Below are positions 1-11,900 of a stretch of 64,000 nt of DNA, piece by piece. The translations under genes and the position numbers were made by a program. The first letter of the stretch is position 1, and every line of letters begins with the position of its first letter. Source of the stretch: Parus major (Eukaryota; Chordata; Aves; Passeriformes; Paridae); contig NC_031799.1 of assembly GCF_001522545.3 (NCBI RefSeq), forward strand, positions 38,774,475-38,838,474, given 5' to 3'. A model generated the notes under the pieces. The model was not told the origin of the DNA, ran no database searches, and worked only from the letters and a program-made list of their open reading frames with translations.

Positions 1-1240
1 TTGCATGTGAATATATAATTCAAAGAAAGAAAGGAAAGAAAATTTGCATGTGAAATACAGTTTTTCCAGCATTTCAGAAGTACAGTTTAGTGAACATCTT
101 TGGTGCTGAAAGACAGCCACCAGTACAACTGACTTCTTGACTGAACCATCTGAAAGGCAGGAGACACATCTTCTTGATGTGTTGTTGCATTGGCAATTTT
201 GGCTGAGCACATCTATTCCTATCAAAAATCTTGTGTACACAGAAACATTAACAGGGCAAGATCCAGAAAATAATTCTATGTTTCTTAGAGAAATTATACA
301 GAAGTCAGTATTGCAAATTAAATGCTATCTTAAGCTTAAACCTTATTTTCATATTTTGAACTTTAACAGTTTGACCTGTTTTATGGAATTCTCACAGGAT
401 AATAAGGAAATTACACATTCTATAATAATATTTATATATGTCAGTCGCTCTCTACATGATTAGTAAACTATTTGTGGTGGGTTTTGCAGCTTTTGATGTA
501 TAGTGTCTCTGAGTATAATTGGAATCTACATTTGGAAAGGGTATTGTGAGAGAATAATGAGAAGCTTGTGAGATTGTTTCCTCAGAAAAACTTACAGTGT
601 CTCACTGTACTTATTAGCAGGAAGCTTTGCTCCTTTTGGGAAAAACACCCTTTCTTAGAAGATACACTGGATATGCTGAGAGCAGCTAAAATCATATATC
701 AAAGTGCATGATGCCAAAGTTTATTAGAAACCAGTGAAAGTTGGATTTTGAAATTCAACAGCATATTCTTGTGCATCTTGCTAGTGCAACCATCAGTGGG
801 AGCCAGTCTAACACACTGTGGCTACCCTCTAGCAGAGGAGTGTTATTAGCAAGAGGGGACATTGATGCCTTTGTCAGGACTGCAGAAAGGAAGAGAGACC
901 ATGGGAGATGAGCAGCAGAAGCAAAACTTTGCAAATAAATAAGTAAATGGAGATGATGACAGAACAGGTGCAAGGGTTTGCTGAAATGAAGTGCGTATAA
1001 ACTAAGAACATAATGTGAATTACTAGCACATTCTTTGATGGCTCATTAAGACTGGTTTCACCTGAATCACATAATATCTGTATTTTGCAGCTGCTGTTCT
1101 CAAGGATCAACACTATCTTAAAAATGACTGCAAAAATGTCTGTTTGATAGCAGGTAGTGGCATATATAGGAAATCTGGCATCTACTCAGAACAGAGCGCA
1201 AAATTTCAGTGCTAGTCAACAAAAATTGGAAATGCTTTCC
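1..1240. other. gene-free AT-rich interval
   Basis: No exon or recognised repeat is visible. An ORF of 108 codons at 137-463 on the plus strand has no recognisable domain, is AT-driven in composition and has no flanking gene context, so I treat it as chance. Confidence 0.6.
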
Positions 1241-1781
1241 TGAACTCCTGGCTTTGGACCTGATAGAGTTGATTTTCTTCTTCTGGTAAAGGTCTGTATT
1301 TTGAATTCAGTATGAAAATAATGTTGACAACACACTGATGTCTTGGTGGGTGCCAGGTAGTCCTTACCCTTAGTCAAAAACTTTACAGTTTCCCAGTCTG
1401 CCAGTGAGCAGGTGCAGTAAAAGCTGAGAGGGAGCACAGCCAGGACAACTGTCCCAAAGACATATTCTACACGACAGAATATCATGACTAGTATTTGGGG
1501 GGGAGGGAGGGGAGGGATTGGTTGGGAGGGGTAGATGGCTGCTGGGGGATGGGCTGGCCATTGGTTGGTGGGTGGTTAACAGTTGTATTGTGCATCACTT
1601 ATTTATCTTAGTTTTTTCCTCTATTTCTCATTACAATTATTACTATATTTTATCTTTGTTTCAGTTTTTGGAGTGTTCTAATCTCAACCAAATGGCTTTA
1701 CTTTTTCCTCCCCACCAGAGGCAGCATAGTGAGTGAGCAGCTGTGTGGTACTCAGTTACCAGCTGGGATTAAACCATGATA
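1241..1781 (+). mobile_element. Solo LTR, avian ERVL-type
   Basis: The segment follows, block by block, the LTR consensus I recall for a widespread avian ERVL-type family. It opens with a degraded 'tcctggctttgg...gatagagtt' start. It continues with 'gaaaataatgttgacaacac', a block ending 'gagggagcacagccaggac', a G-rich stretch near 1500, and 'ttgtattgtgcatcactt'. It closes with 'ggtactcagttaccagctg' and 'attaaaccatgata', matching the family end GGTTAAACCACGACA. Its length of about 540 bp is normal for such an LTR. No internal retroviral sequence and no second LTR lie nearby, so it is probably a solo LTR left by recombination. The ends are degraded and I see no clear target-site duplication. 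The exact family name needs a repeat library. Confidence 0.75.
1497..1531 (+). repeat. G-run cluster inside the LTR (possible G-quadruplex)
   Basis: Runs of seven, three, four, three, three and four or more G residues lie within about 35 bases, just downstream of where this LTR family normally has its TATA-like box. The run spacing is short enough for a G-quadruplex on the plus strand. This is a sequence property only; no function is shown. Confidence 0.5.
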
Positions 1782-4633
1782 GGAAGATATTGTTGTTTAT
1801 GCCCTAATTGGACATGTCTTTCTTCAACCTCACACTTGATAATGAAATTTGTGTATAAGGTATTAGAAATGCGTGGTTGATAAACTAAATAGACTTCTAT
1901 ATATTTTATCAGACTTTCTGGTTGCTGATGTCAGTTACTTTGGAGACATATCTGCATAAAAACTAGATCAAAAGAAGGAAGGGAAATCTTGTTATGACAG
2001 GCAATTATGAATTAATGATGACCAATTGGTGATTATGCTTATCAGAATTATCATACTGAAGAATGAGCCAAGCAACAAGTATCTGTACTTGCAGCAACCC
2101 TAATTTGCTTTTGTGCAAGTGGTACATTCTTTCTTTAGCTTTGTTTTAACATATAAATGTTACTAATGTTTGGGCTTTTTTGCCCAGCCAAAGTCACATG
2201 ATGGACTTGTATGTACCATATAAGAAATAATCCAAATCCAGATATGCTATATTTGCCTTTTTAAAGGTCTTAAAACCTTGATAAAAACTATTGTAATAGA
2301 AAAACACAAAAAATATTCAAGGAAAGAGAGTACAATATAAAAAAGATAATGACCAAGTTAAAAGATCTAAATTTGGGAAATGAAAAGTTATGTAAAAATT
2401 GCTTGAGGCTTTCAGAAGAGCAGCTGGGCAATAAATGGTATCATATGTAAAAAATCCATACTTGAATCTCTTTATTCTTATGCAATGTGCTGACTGCATC
2501 CCTCTGCAAGGAAGCAGTTTTTCTGTGCTTTAAAAGTAATTGTATATGTGTTATTTTCAGGAACAAAATTTTATTATTTCTTCTGATGTCTGTCAGTTCT
2601 TACACATCTTTTGTGTAATATTTGCAGATTGAGAGAAAGCCATACATACACATTTTATTAACTGTATTGCCTTTCTATAAAGAACAATGTAGATTTCATC
2701 AGTTGATATTTGTTTCATAGCTTAATATGAATAAAATTTATTTTCTTGAGAAAACGCAATAGTGAATTGATTGAAGAAAATAAATACTGTCCGCATCATA
2801 GAAAATAATTATGCCTTCTCATAAAATATTATGAAAATATGAGTAAATGAATGAGAATCTCATAAGGTTTTTCTGTTTCATTTTGCTATCAATTTTATAT
2901 TATAAATACAATAATGAATACATATTTCTCCTTCTTTCTGTCTGTCTGTCATTCTTTCTAATTCCCCCCAGTTACAACAAAATCTTTACAAAAGTCTTGA
3001 GATTCTGAGAGTGAAATATTTACAGTGCTCTGAACAAAACTTCCTGTCTGAGCACCACTTCTTTTTAATGTGTGTAGGTTTTCCTATACAACAGATATTT
3101 TCTTTACATAGCACCAAAACCACTTTTTTGATTTTATTAGTAGAAAATATAAAAATCTATGAGACAATAATGTAATCTTTTTAATGAAGCAGTCATTTTC
3201 AAAGTAAACCCTAATAATAAAATTATGCTCTGACCAGATAAATCTAACTAGAAAAGCTATTTAGGAAAATATTGTTATTTAAATTTATGATCAGGAAGAC
3301 ATTAATAGAAATCTATTCCATAAATGTATAATATATGAGAAAGAAATGGAAGGGTATTGAAATCAGCACTGAATTACAAAAAATATTCTTGGTTAAAGCT
3401 AAGCAGCTTCTTCAATAGCAATGTTTTCACAAATTTGTTTTGACCGAAATTTGTGTTAAATATACATTTATATAGCATTGATAAGTATCAGATCAATTCA
3501 AAATCCCTTGTTGAGTTGGTGATTAAATGATTTGGTGTCATAAAAACTTTTGAAATATCAATTTCAGCAAATGCTTCTAAAGGTTGCATAATTTGAAAGA
3601 TATATACCACACCAATGTATGGAATGTTTCCTTTAAGGAGTTTATTTGTGATATGGGCAGCAATCACATATTTATGGAAATCATGAAAATCTGTGTGTGA
3701 CTTGAATCAACAGCTTTCCTCTATGAAAATACAAATGGTCTTTTGTAAATGCAACACCTTTTTTAAAGCACATGCTCTAAATAAATACAAATTTATTTCT
3801 AAATATTATTTTTTAAAAATAATACCCTTTTTAAAAGGGAATGATTCTTTGAGAATCAAAAAGTTCAATTTTGTTGAAATATTTCTACATTTAAATTATT
3901 CAAATCATAATACAATCAATATTTTCTGCAAATATTTCAAGCAATACTCTTCTGTTCAGAAGATTTGGTTATGCGTTCTGTCAAGAATCAGCAGTAGCCA
4001 TGACTAAACAATGTGGTTATAACTGTTTGTGTTCAAGGCCAATGCAGACAGATAGGACACCAGGTGCATTTTTTTGGATTTATTACCTAAAATTTATTAT
4101 TGTGATCCTTTTTGATTAAATTTCACATTGTTCCAACAGCTGGTGATTGGACAGATTTATTATGCAAAGAGAATTACTCAGTGATAGTATTACAACTCAG
4201 CGTCAATGATTTGGAAATTTCAGTGCCTGTATGCAAAATGCTTCTCATTTGCAAATTCTTTCTGATAGCATCAGTTTCTTTACTCAGGAATATGTAGTGA
4301 TATTAACTCAGTGTTTTGTTTCACTCACTGTTACAGATCATTGTTTCATGATCTGCAGAAATCCTGTGGGTACTGCTTTATTTTGCTGGAAATGATGGTC
4401 CTGAAGTATTAGGTAAGTCAGAGGAAAAATAATACAATTCTACTGCTCAATGAAGCCCAAATCTTTCCATCGTATGCGATAAAGAGGTTTAAGTTTCTAT
4501 ATGTATTTATAGATTTTTGGATGTACATAGAGAATTTAGAATTCTAATTAATTATGTTTTCTTGCATAATTCAAAAAAAATCCTACAACATGTTAGGTTT
4601 TTTTTAACAACATATTTTGGTTTTTTGAAAAAC
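1782..4633. other. gene-free AT-rich interval
   Basis: Only low-complexity A/T-rich sequence with scattered short ORFs. The largest, 3693-4007 (+), is dominated by Lys, Asn, Phe and Ile codons as expected from composition. No known repeat recognised. Confidence 0.55.
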
Positions 4634-4708
4634 TTAGTCTTAAAGGCAGACAGAGAAGACAGTGAATTTTCAAAGTATTTGAAGATATGTGAAACTAGCA
4701 GACATTTT
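4634..4708 (+). repeat. local direct duplication, copy 1
   Basis: About 75 bases from 'ttagtcttaaaggcagaca' to 'gcagacatttt' recur at 5238-5321 in the same orientation. The core 'gaattttcaaagtatttga' and 'atatgtgaaactagcagac' are shared, with about one mismatch in this part. The flanks do not match, so it is a short segmental duplication or two copies of an unknown short element. Confidence 0.8.
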
Positions 4709-5237
4709 CAGAAGAACATAATTTTCAAACAGTCACTTATCTGTGCCAAAATCTTCCTTGGACAAATAGGAGTCCTGTTAGTGAACATTTTTGTTTCACT
4801 TGAGTCATCAGTGAGTTTTTCATAGGTAGGTACAGGACTGTAAACACCCTAGCCAAAATTTTTAACTGCTTCTTATAACACCTGTAGCAGAAATTAAAAT
4901 TTTGAGAAGACTTATAAATTTTTTATTGTCTTATTTTTATAACAGTATCGCGTTATACACAGTGTAAACAGGAAATTTAAGATACTGTGAAACTCCAGTT
5001 AGCATTTTTGAAAAGTTTGAAATTACTCCATGCTTTCATTTTTTTCCTCTAGAAAACTTGTAAATTCTCTTTGCACTTCATTTTGTGGAGAGTAAAAGAC
5101 ATTTAGAAAAATTTCATGAATATATATTTCTCTTGTGTTAGCATAAAATCTTTTTGAATGTTATTGAAGGTCTGTAACAACTCTTTACAAAACCTTAAAC
5201 AGCTGTAAACTCAGGTGCTCAGGTTAGGCATAATTGT

Positions 5238-5321
5238 TTAGTCTTAAAAGTAGACAGAGATGAGACAGAACAGGGTGAATTTTCAAAGTATTTGAGGATA
5301 TGTGAAACTAGCAGACATTTT
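5238..5321 (+). repeat. local direct duplication, copy 2
   Basis: Second copy of the 4634-4708 segment, about 0.6 kb downstream in the same orientation. It carries an extra nine bases or so near 'gatgagacagaacagg', where copy 1 reads 'gaagacag'. Outside the block, similarity falls away on both sides. Confidence 0.8.
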
Positions 5322-8300
5322 AGGAGCAATTGTAAGTATAATTGCTTGGGCAATAATATGTAGAATGACAGGTCAAATGATTTATGCACAGAAAGAATGT
5401 GATAGCAGAGGATAAGATTTTTGAATTCTAATCCACACAATACCATGTCCACAGCACATTCCTCTATGTTGTGACATTAGGTCCATCATGCAGCAGAGCA
5501 GGTTTAGCTTCAAGCAGGTTGTTGGCTATTGTGAAAACTCCCTATATCTGCAAACTCAACTGGGAGTGTCTAGGCAGTGAAACAGGTGCATCTAAAGATA
5601 ATAGTGACAGTATTTAAGAAAAAGAGACTAGTAAAAGAGATTATCAATTCTATATTCACCCAGAAATAAATGCAAAAAATTAAAAATGGAAGCAGTGATT
5701 GCTGGATATTTTAATCAAAAAAGGGAAATGATTATGGACTTTGTGGAATCACAAGATGGATTTTGGTTTCATGTCAGTAAGATTGTTGAAGTTTTTCAAT
5801 ACAGCAGCATCGCTACAGTTTCATTGACTAATTAAAGATTACTGATCTCTCACCAAAATTGTGGTTCCAATATATGTCGCAGTAATCTAATCCTGTTAAT
5901 ATGTTTTTCCCTAATACAATAAATTAACATATGTTTGCTTAATCTGTTTTTATTGTGGTGTCTGTTTTATCATTTTACAGGGAAAAGTTAAACTGAAAAA
6001 ATCAGCTTGAAAAGATGACATTAAATGGAAATTCTTGAAGTTAAAGTCAGTGATAATAAAAAAGGCTGCAGTGACAACAGTTGGGGTGAAGATCTTGTTT
6101 TACTTAGGGGATAAACTTCAAAGATTTAAAACTGCCTACAACATTTAAGTCTGAACTTTAAGTCTGATTTAAGTCAGAAATTCCAGATTATCATTATTCT
6201 TATCACCTAACTGCAATGTGCATGCCTTTCATTTGTCTTGGTATTGGTTTCAAAACATTAAATGGCAAATGCTAAAGGCCAAGTCACTGTTCTGTGTTTA
6301 ATTTTGCTAACTTTCGTACTTATGTTGAACTTGAAAACTATGAAGAATGACTGTGAAATTTCAGATAGGAACTATTAACGCAGACATTAAAAAAATCTGA
6401 AAGAACTGTTTTTGTACTGTATTAATACTTTTCCTTTGGATTACAATGTATTTTTTTAATTTAGAAAAATTTATAGTATAATTTCATAGATGCACAATTT
6501 ATTACATTAAAAGAAAAGCTTTTATAGTAAATTTATCATTTGCTATATTTTTTACTACAATTCTGGCATGATTTTATTACTAAAAATTTTGCAATCTGGA
6601 TAGTCAAACACTGAACAAAACTAGAGAGATCATGGAACCTCTTTCTGGGACATATGTAAGTTTTACCACAGAATGCCCTGCAAAACTTGTCCTGTTCTGG
6701 CCTTGCTTTGAATGACAGGCCGGACCAGAGGACCTCTAGAAGTCCACTCCAAATTAATTAGTTCTATGACAATTATCAAAATGTCTATAATTTTGCTGCT
6801 TCATTTTGCAAGCAATGAACACTTTAAAACTCCACCAAAATGAAAATGTAGAAGTGATACTATTTTCCTCTAACAAATCAAAACTTGAAATCCTCCTATT
6901 TTCTGCCACATTCAGAGTCTGGTATTTTAAAACCCTCAAGAATATGTCCTCTTCTGTAGCACTTTTGTGTGCTGTAGGCTATCTATGAAACTAATTTTGG
7001 AGATATGCTCAGACATTTAAGTTCAGCATGAACCTGCTGGAAGTGCTATGAAACTGCTCATGATAGATGATAAATTTGTTATTCGAAAAAGGATGCTGTG
7101 CATCAGCACAGCAGTCTTTGCATCAATATTGCTGGAAACCAGGGACATGCTAAAAGGGCTTTTTTATTATTTATTTGGACTTTATTTCTGGGATAATCTA
7201 TATTATTTTAAGACTGAAGAGAACAAATTAACTATATTTACATAAACACCCTAAAATAATTAATTTATTATCTGCTCAAGGATTTTTTCGTATTTTTGTT
7301 TAGAAATATAAAAACATAACATTTCTGAGCATGAAGCTAATAAGAAAACAGACTAAGTGAACATGAATACATAAAGCCATACATTTTCATTTAGCTGCCA
7401 GGTTAAATGATTGCTGGAATGACTTCCTCAAGACAGAAGGAAGCAGAATGTGTTTAGTGTGCTAAGTATTCATGTTGTGATAGGCAATATGACATTTATA
7501 GAAATGAGATATTATGAGATATTATAAGATACCATGGCAGATGAATATGTATTTATGTAAGAAATATTTTACAGACCATAACCAGTTGTGGTGGAAATGT
7601 ACCCCCTGTTTTGAAGGCACCATCAAAAAAATTTAAAGAATTCTTTTTAGTTCTATGTTCTTAAAGTATTTTGATATATATTTTGAAATATATTCTAAGA
7701 ACATCAAGTGGACTTTATAGAAGAATATAATTATGTATTGACATTCACACTCTCTCAAAATAAGTGGGCTGCAAATCCACAGGTTTTATTTGAGGGCTCA
7801 CTTAGACTTTTGTGTCAGAGAGATGGGGCTGGATACACATTTGTCTCTCTAGTGAAGATAAAATCTGAGGGAAGGACAATTTTATTTTCCCTCATAACCT
7901 GCACATACCATGTCAAAAAGAATGAAATAAACATTTATCTCTTAATCAGTCCTGTATTCTCAATTTATAGGATATGTGGGGCTTGTATTTAATTTATTTT
8001 TATAGGTAACAAAATATCTTTTGCTATGCTATTAATTTGAGCTGGTATCTCATTATGCCTTGGAAGAAATAACTTCATATAATCTAATCATGTAACAGAT
8101 TTATGTCAGAGTCTTTGTGGAATAACTTGTATTAATATTGGTTTTCTAGATGCATTTATTAATATTCATGTTTCACTTTTAGTTCTGGTGGCTCAAGAAC
8201 TACTAGAGTTATTTAAATACCATGAAATATAACCCATTCTGATTATAAATAGATGAAGAAACATCTTTTTTATGCTGATTTTAAATTTTGGTAGCAAACA

Positions 8301-8910
8301 AACAAAAATATATAATCTTGGAGAGCGTACTATTTTAACAAACACTTAGCCATAACTTGGTGTTTACCATTTTGATGCCATTGGCATTGGCATTTGTATT
8401 CTGCATGCTAAGCATTATGCAAAATGCTTTTATAACTTTAGCATTAAATCAACTTTGTACCTTAGGGTTAAATAAGAAAACGGATTGAGATATTTTACTT
8501 TCAATTGTACTCCCAGTAGGAAATGCTGCCTGCTATTTTTAAAAGCAGATTTTTCTGCTACAAAAATTAGTGTTCTGAATACTATTAATGTATCCCTAAA
8601 ACAAAAAGAAGGAAAAAATACATTACAAATGTAAACTTTTGAGTTGAAGCCATCTAAAACTAAAAGATGAAGAGTAAACAAATGTCTTGTAAAAAGCCTT
8701 CACCAGTTTTATAAAGGTTAGGATACCTATGTTATGGAATGTGACTCCCATTACCTGACTCTATATGCTCACCACCAACTTTATAGATGACCTGGACATC
8801 CCCAGTCCTCAGCTAGGAATTATTGCGTACAAGGCAATTCAAGTCTGCTGCTTGTTTCTCTCTTCAAATTTCATTCTCTTAGTGGCTTTTTGTTTGTTTG
8901 CTGTGGATTC
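5322..8910. other. gene-free AT-rich interval
   Basis: No exon or classifiable repeat. Small tandem echoes occur, such as 'gagatattat' repeated near 7505-7530. Short ORFs on both strands overlap one another and have no recognisable domains. Confidence 0.55.
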
Positions 8911-8970
8911 TTGGTTTGGTTTGGTTTGGTTTGGTTTGGTTTGGTTTGGTTTGGTTTGGTTTGGTTTGGT
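8911..8970 (+). repeat. (TTGGT)12 microsatellite
   Basis: Twelve perfect head-to-tail TTGGT pentamers, preceded by a short TTTG run and followed by 'cgggattttttt'. The Phe/Gly/Leu/Val/Trp ORF across it is a by-product of the repeat. Perfect copies suggest recent expansion or homogenisation, and the length is probably polymorphic. Confidence 0.95.
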
Positions 8971-11900
8971 CGGGATTTTTTTTCTGGTTTTAGTACTCTA
9001 TTCTAGACCTAGTTATGCCAGCACTTATGCTCGTCTTGGCTAGTTGAGGGAGGAAGTATTCTCCAATCATTAACTTAGCAAAGACCATTTACAAAACCGT
9101 CAGATCCATTCAAGTGACATAACGAATTGATTCACTTTTACAGAAGTTTATGAGTAAGAAATCCTTTTGTGTTCTCTTTATGTTGAGATACTTTTAATTT
9201 TTCTAGTAACTGTCAGTTTTTCCCTATAGTCTTCCTTAAGATTTATGAAGATTTTACCTGGCCCATCTTGCCTGATTCTTCTTCCACTGTATGGACTTGT
9301 TTCTCTGTTGCATATTTCCCTGAATCTGAAGCTTGGAGAAACAATTGTTATTTTCATTTTTACCTTTAAATAGCCCTCAGAAACATTATTTTTTCTCTTG
9401 TCAGTATTAACCTTGGGAGCTACTCCCTAGAATTAAAAGACAAAAGCCTTTTGGGATATATATCAACCCATGCACTGAATGGGCAGAATTTATGAAAAAA
9501 ATTATGTGCAACAATATAAACGAAGATTGAAAGTTAATGTGCACATACTTGAGAAGAAACTAAAATGGCACTGGAAATCTTCATCTGTTTGAAGATTATT
9601 AGTGTTTGCCTTTGCAAAATTGAGCTGGGTGGTAAGGTTTTTTCCATCTGAATTTCATTTTAACTGGGATGTATAAAGTCAATGTGCTCTTAACCCGTCT
9701 TCAGGTCCAGCTTGCATAAAAACAATCTATTATGATCAGATAATGGCTATACAACTAATTATAAGATTATTTTAGTAAGCCTCCTAAGTTAAGAGAGAAA
9801 TAACATACAATGTTTCTGACTAAGATATTTTTCCAAGCACTTAGTAAAGCTCCAGCACCAGTACTGTTCTGATTCAGACTAGTTTGATACAGGGCAAAGT
9901 TCAGTTTATCACTTTGGTATAGTTTAATTTCATGAGCACAGGTAATATCATTGGAATCAATAGGTTTAGTAGTATTTAATGTGTTTATTGTGTTTACTTG
10001 TGCTAAACATCTGTTTTATAAAATATTGACCTTTCTAAAACTACTGTGCTTTACTCAGATTTTTTTTCATTGCTGAGGCTTTTAATCCTGGAAAATAGAC
10101 ATTTGGCATCCATTTAATATATATGGATTGATTTCAGCATTTATTTTTCAGTCTGTGCATATGTATTTGCTTCTCTGAAGTTTGGAAACTAATTAACATG
10201 CTGCATCAGAATGTCTAACTGTTAACAATACTTTCCATTGCCTCATTTAGCAGAAACCTACCTTTTTAAAATGATAATATTTAGCTGCTGACTGAACAAA
10301 TGGTAAGACAGAGATAAAACACCAGATTACTGGATTTTAAGTATAGATCTTATTCTATTAATCTCAGTTTAGCTAAATTGTTAAGGAGATATTCCTCACA
10401 CATGAATACACTACCAAAAGGTCATTAAGATGACCCTCTGTAGTAGTTTAAATCCATACAGTAGAATCAGCTTTTGCTGTTGTTATTATTTTTTGGAATT
10501 TCTTGGGATTTAATTAGCGTAGAAAATTTTAACATTACCTCTGCTTCTCTCATGCAATTGTATACTGTCTTTTTTCAAGTAAAAAAAGTCTTATTCCCTT
10601 TTTTGATTATAAAATTTTTACTTGTGCTTTGGTTTTGGCTTTGAATCACGATATGTCTGTAGAATCATGATTATTTTAAAACAGAACTACTTTGCACCTG
10701 AAATCATTGTTGCAAGGATATTTCTTGATAAATGTTAGCTATTTAGAATTTACTTGTGCTTAAGGGCACACTTAGCATCACAACAGCCTCCTATAAGAAG
10801 AAAGTAGGTCACATTATCCAAGCATCACTAAGATATTTGGCAAATTTCAGAGTTTCATACTTTGTAGATGATAATATTTAAGGAGCACTGTAAACTACAT
10901 CTGTAATTAAAGTATGTTAAACCACATTAGGATAGGTTTGGCGCAGGGAAATAATGTAATTGCCAAAGTCTGAAATATAAACTTTAATTTAATCAATATC
11001 AAAATATTTGAGCTCCTCACCTCTTTATGTGTTAGCTGTGTATCTATTTATGATAATCATCTCTTGATATTTTGAAATAGGGTGCTTAAATTAATTTTCA
11101 CAAACTATTTGTACGCCACTACCTTTTGTGGACATCAGTGGTCACCAGGCTGAATAAAACAGAGTTGTTTTCAATCAGTCTCCCCCAAAAGGAAAACTTA
11201 AATGGGTATCTGACATATCTTTACCAAATCCATGTACTTTTGTTCACTTCTAATGAATCTGTGAGAATTAAAATATCCGGGCAAGGCCCAAAATAATTGT
11301 ACATCAAGGTGGAACAATGCAACAATTGAATACAAAATGTTTTGATTCTTATTGTATCACCCTTCAGATCACCTAAAGTTATTGTCAAATACTTCAATTA
11401 TAGGGAATTATAGTTACAATCTAAGTTTCTGACATGTTGTATTGGCATTTTAAAGGGGAAAATAGCCCTTTGCATTTCAACATGGGAAAAAATGGAACCA
11501 TTTTATCTTCCAATTCACTTCTTCCTCCTATTTCTCTAGGTACGTAAAGCATTGTTTTCACCATTCAGTGCAGCTTTAAATGACAATCCAAACACATAAG
11601 CACAGACTTTTTTTGTGCACTGCTATATGTTGTTTATCAGCCCTACCATCTCTAAGAGTATGGATTATTCTGCTTTCATTTTCCTCAGCTGTTAAGCTCA
11701 AAGCCAGGCTCAATATTTACTCTGGCAATTTTATATCCCCTCTGGACAGGAATTGATGTCTGAAATTCTAAGATTCTTTCTGTTTGTTGATACCACTGTC
11801 AAGTTTGGTCAACACTGGAAAAAATACTCAAATGCCAGTCTCACTAATGACATATATTAGTTTCCCTGCAAGCTGGCTCCTTTCTGCTCCTATCCTGCCA

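Noticed and set aside
137..463. 108-codon plus-strand ORF as a gene
   Set aside because: No domain, no splice or promoter context, AT-driven codons; length is within chance for AT-rich DNA of this size.
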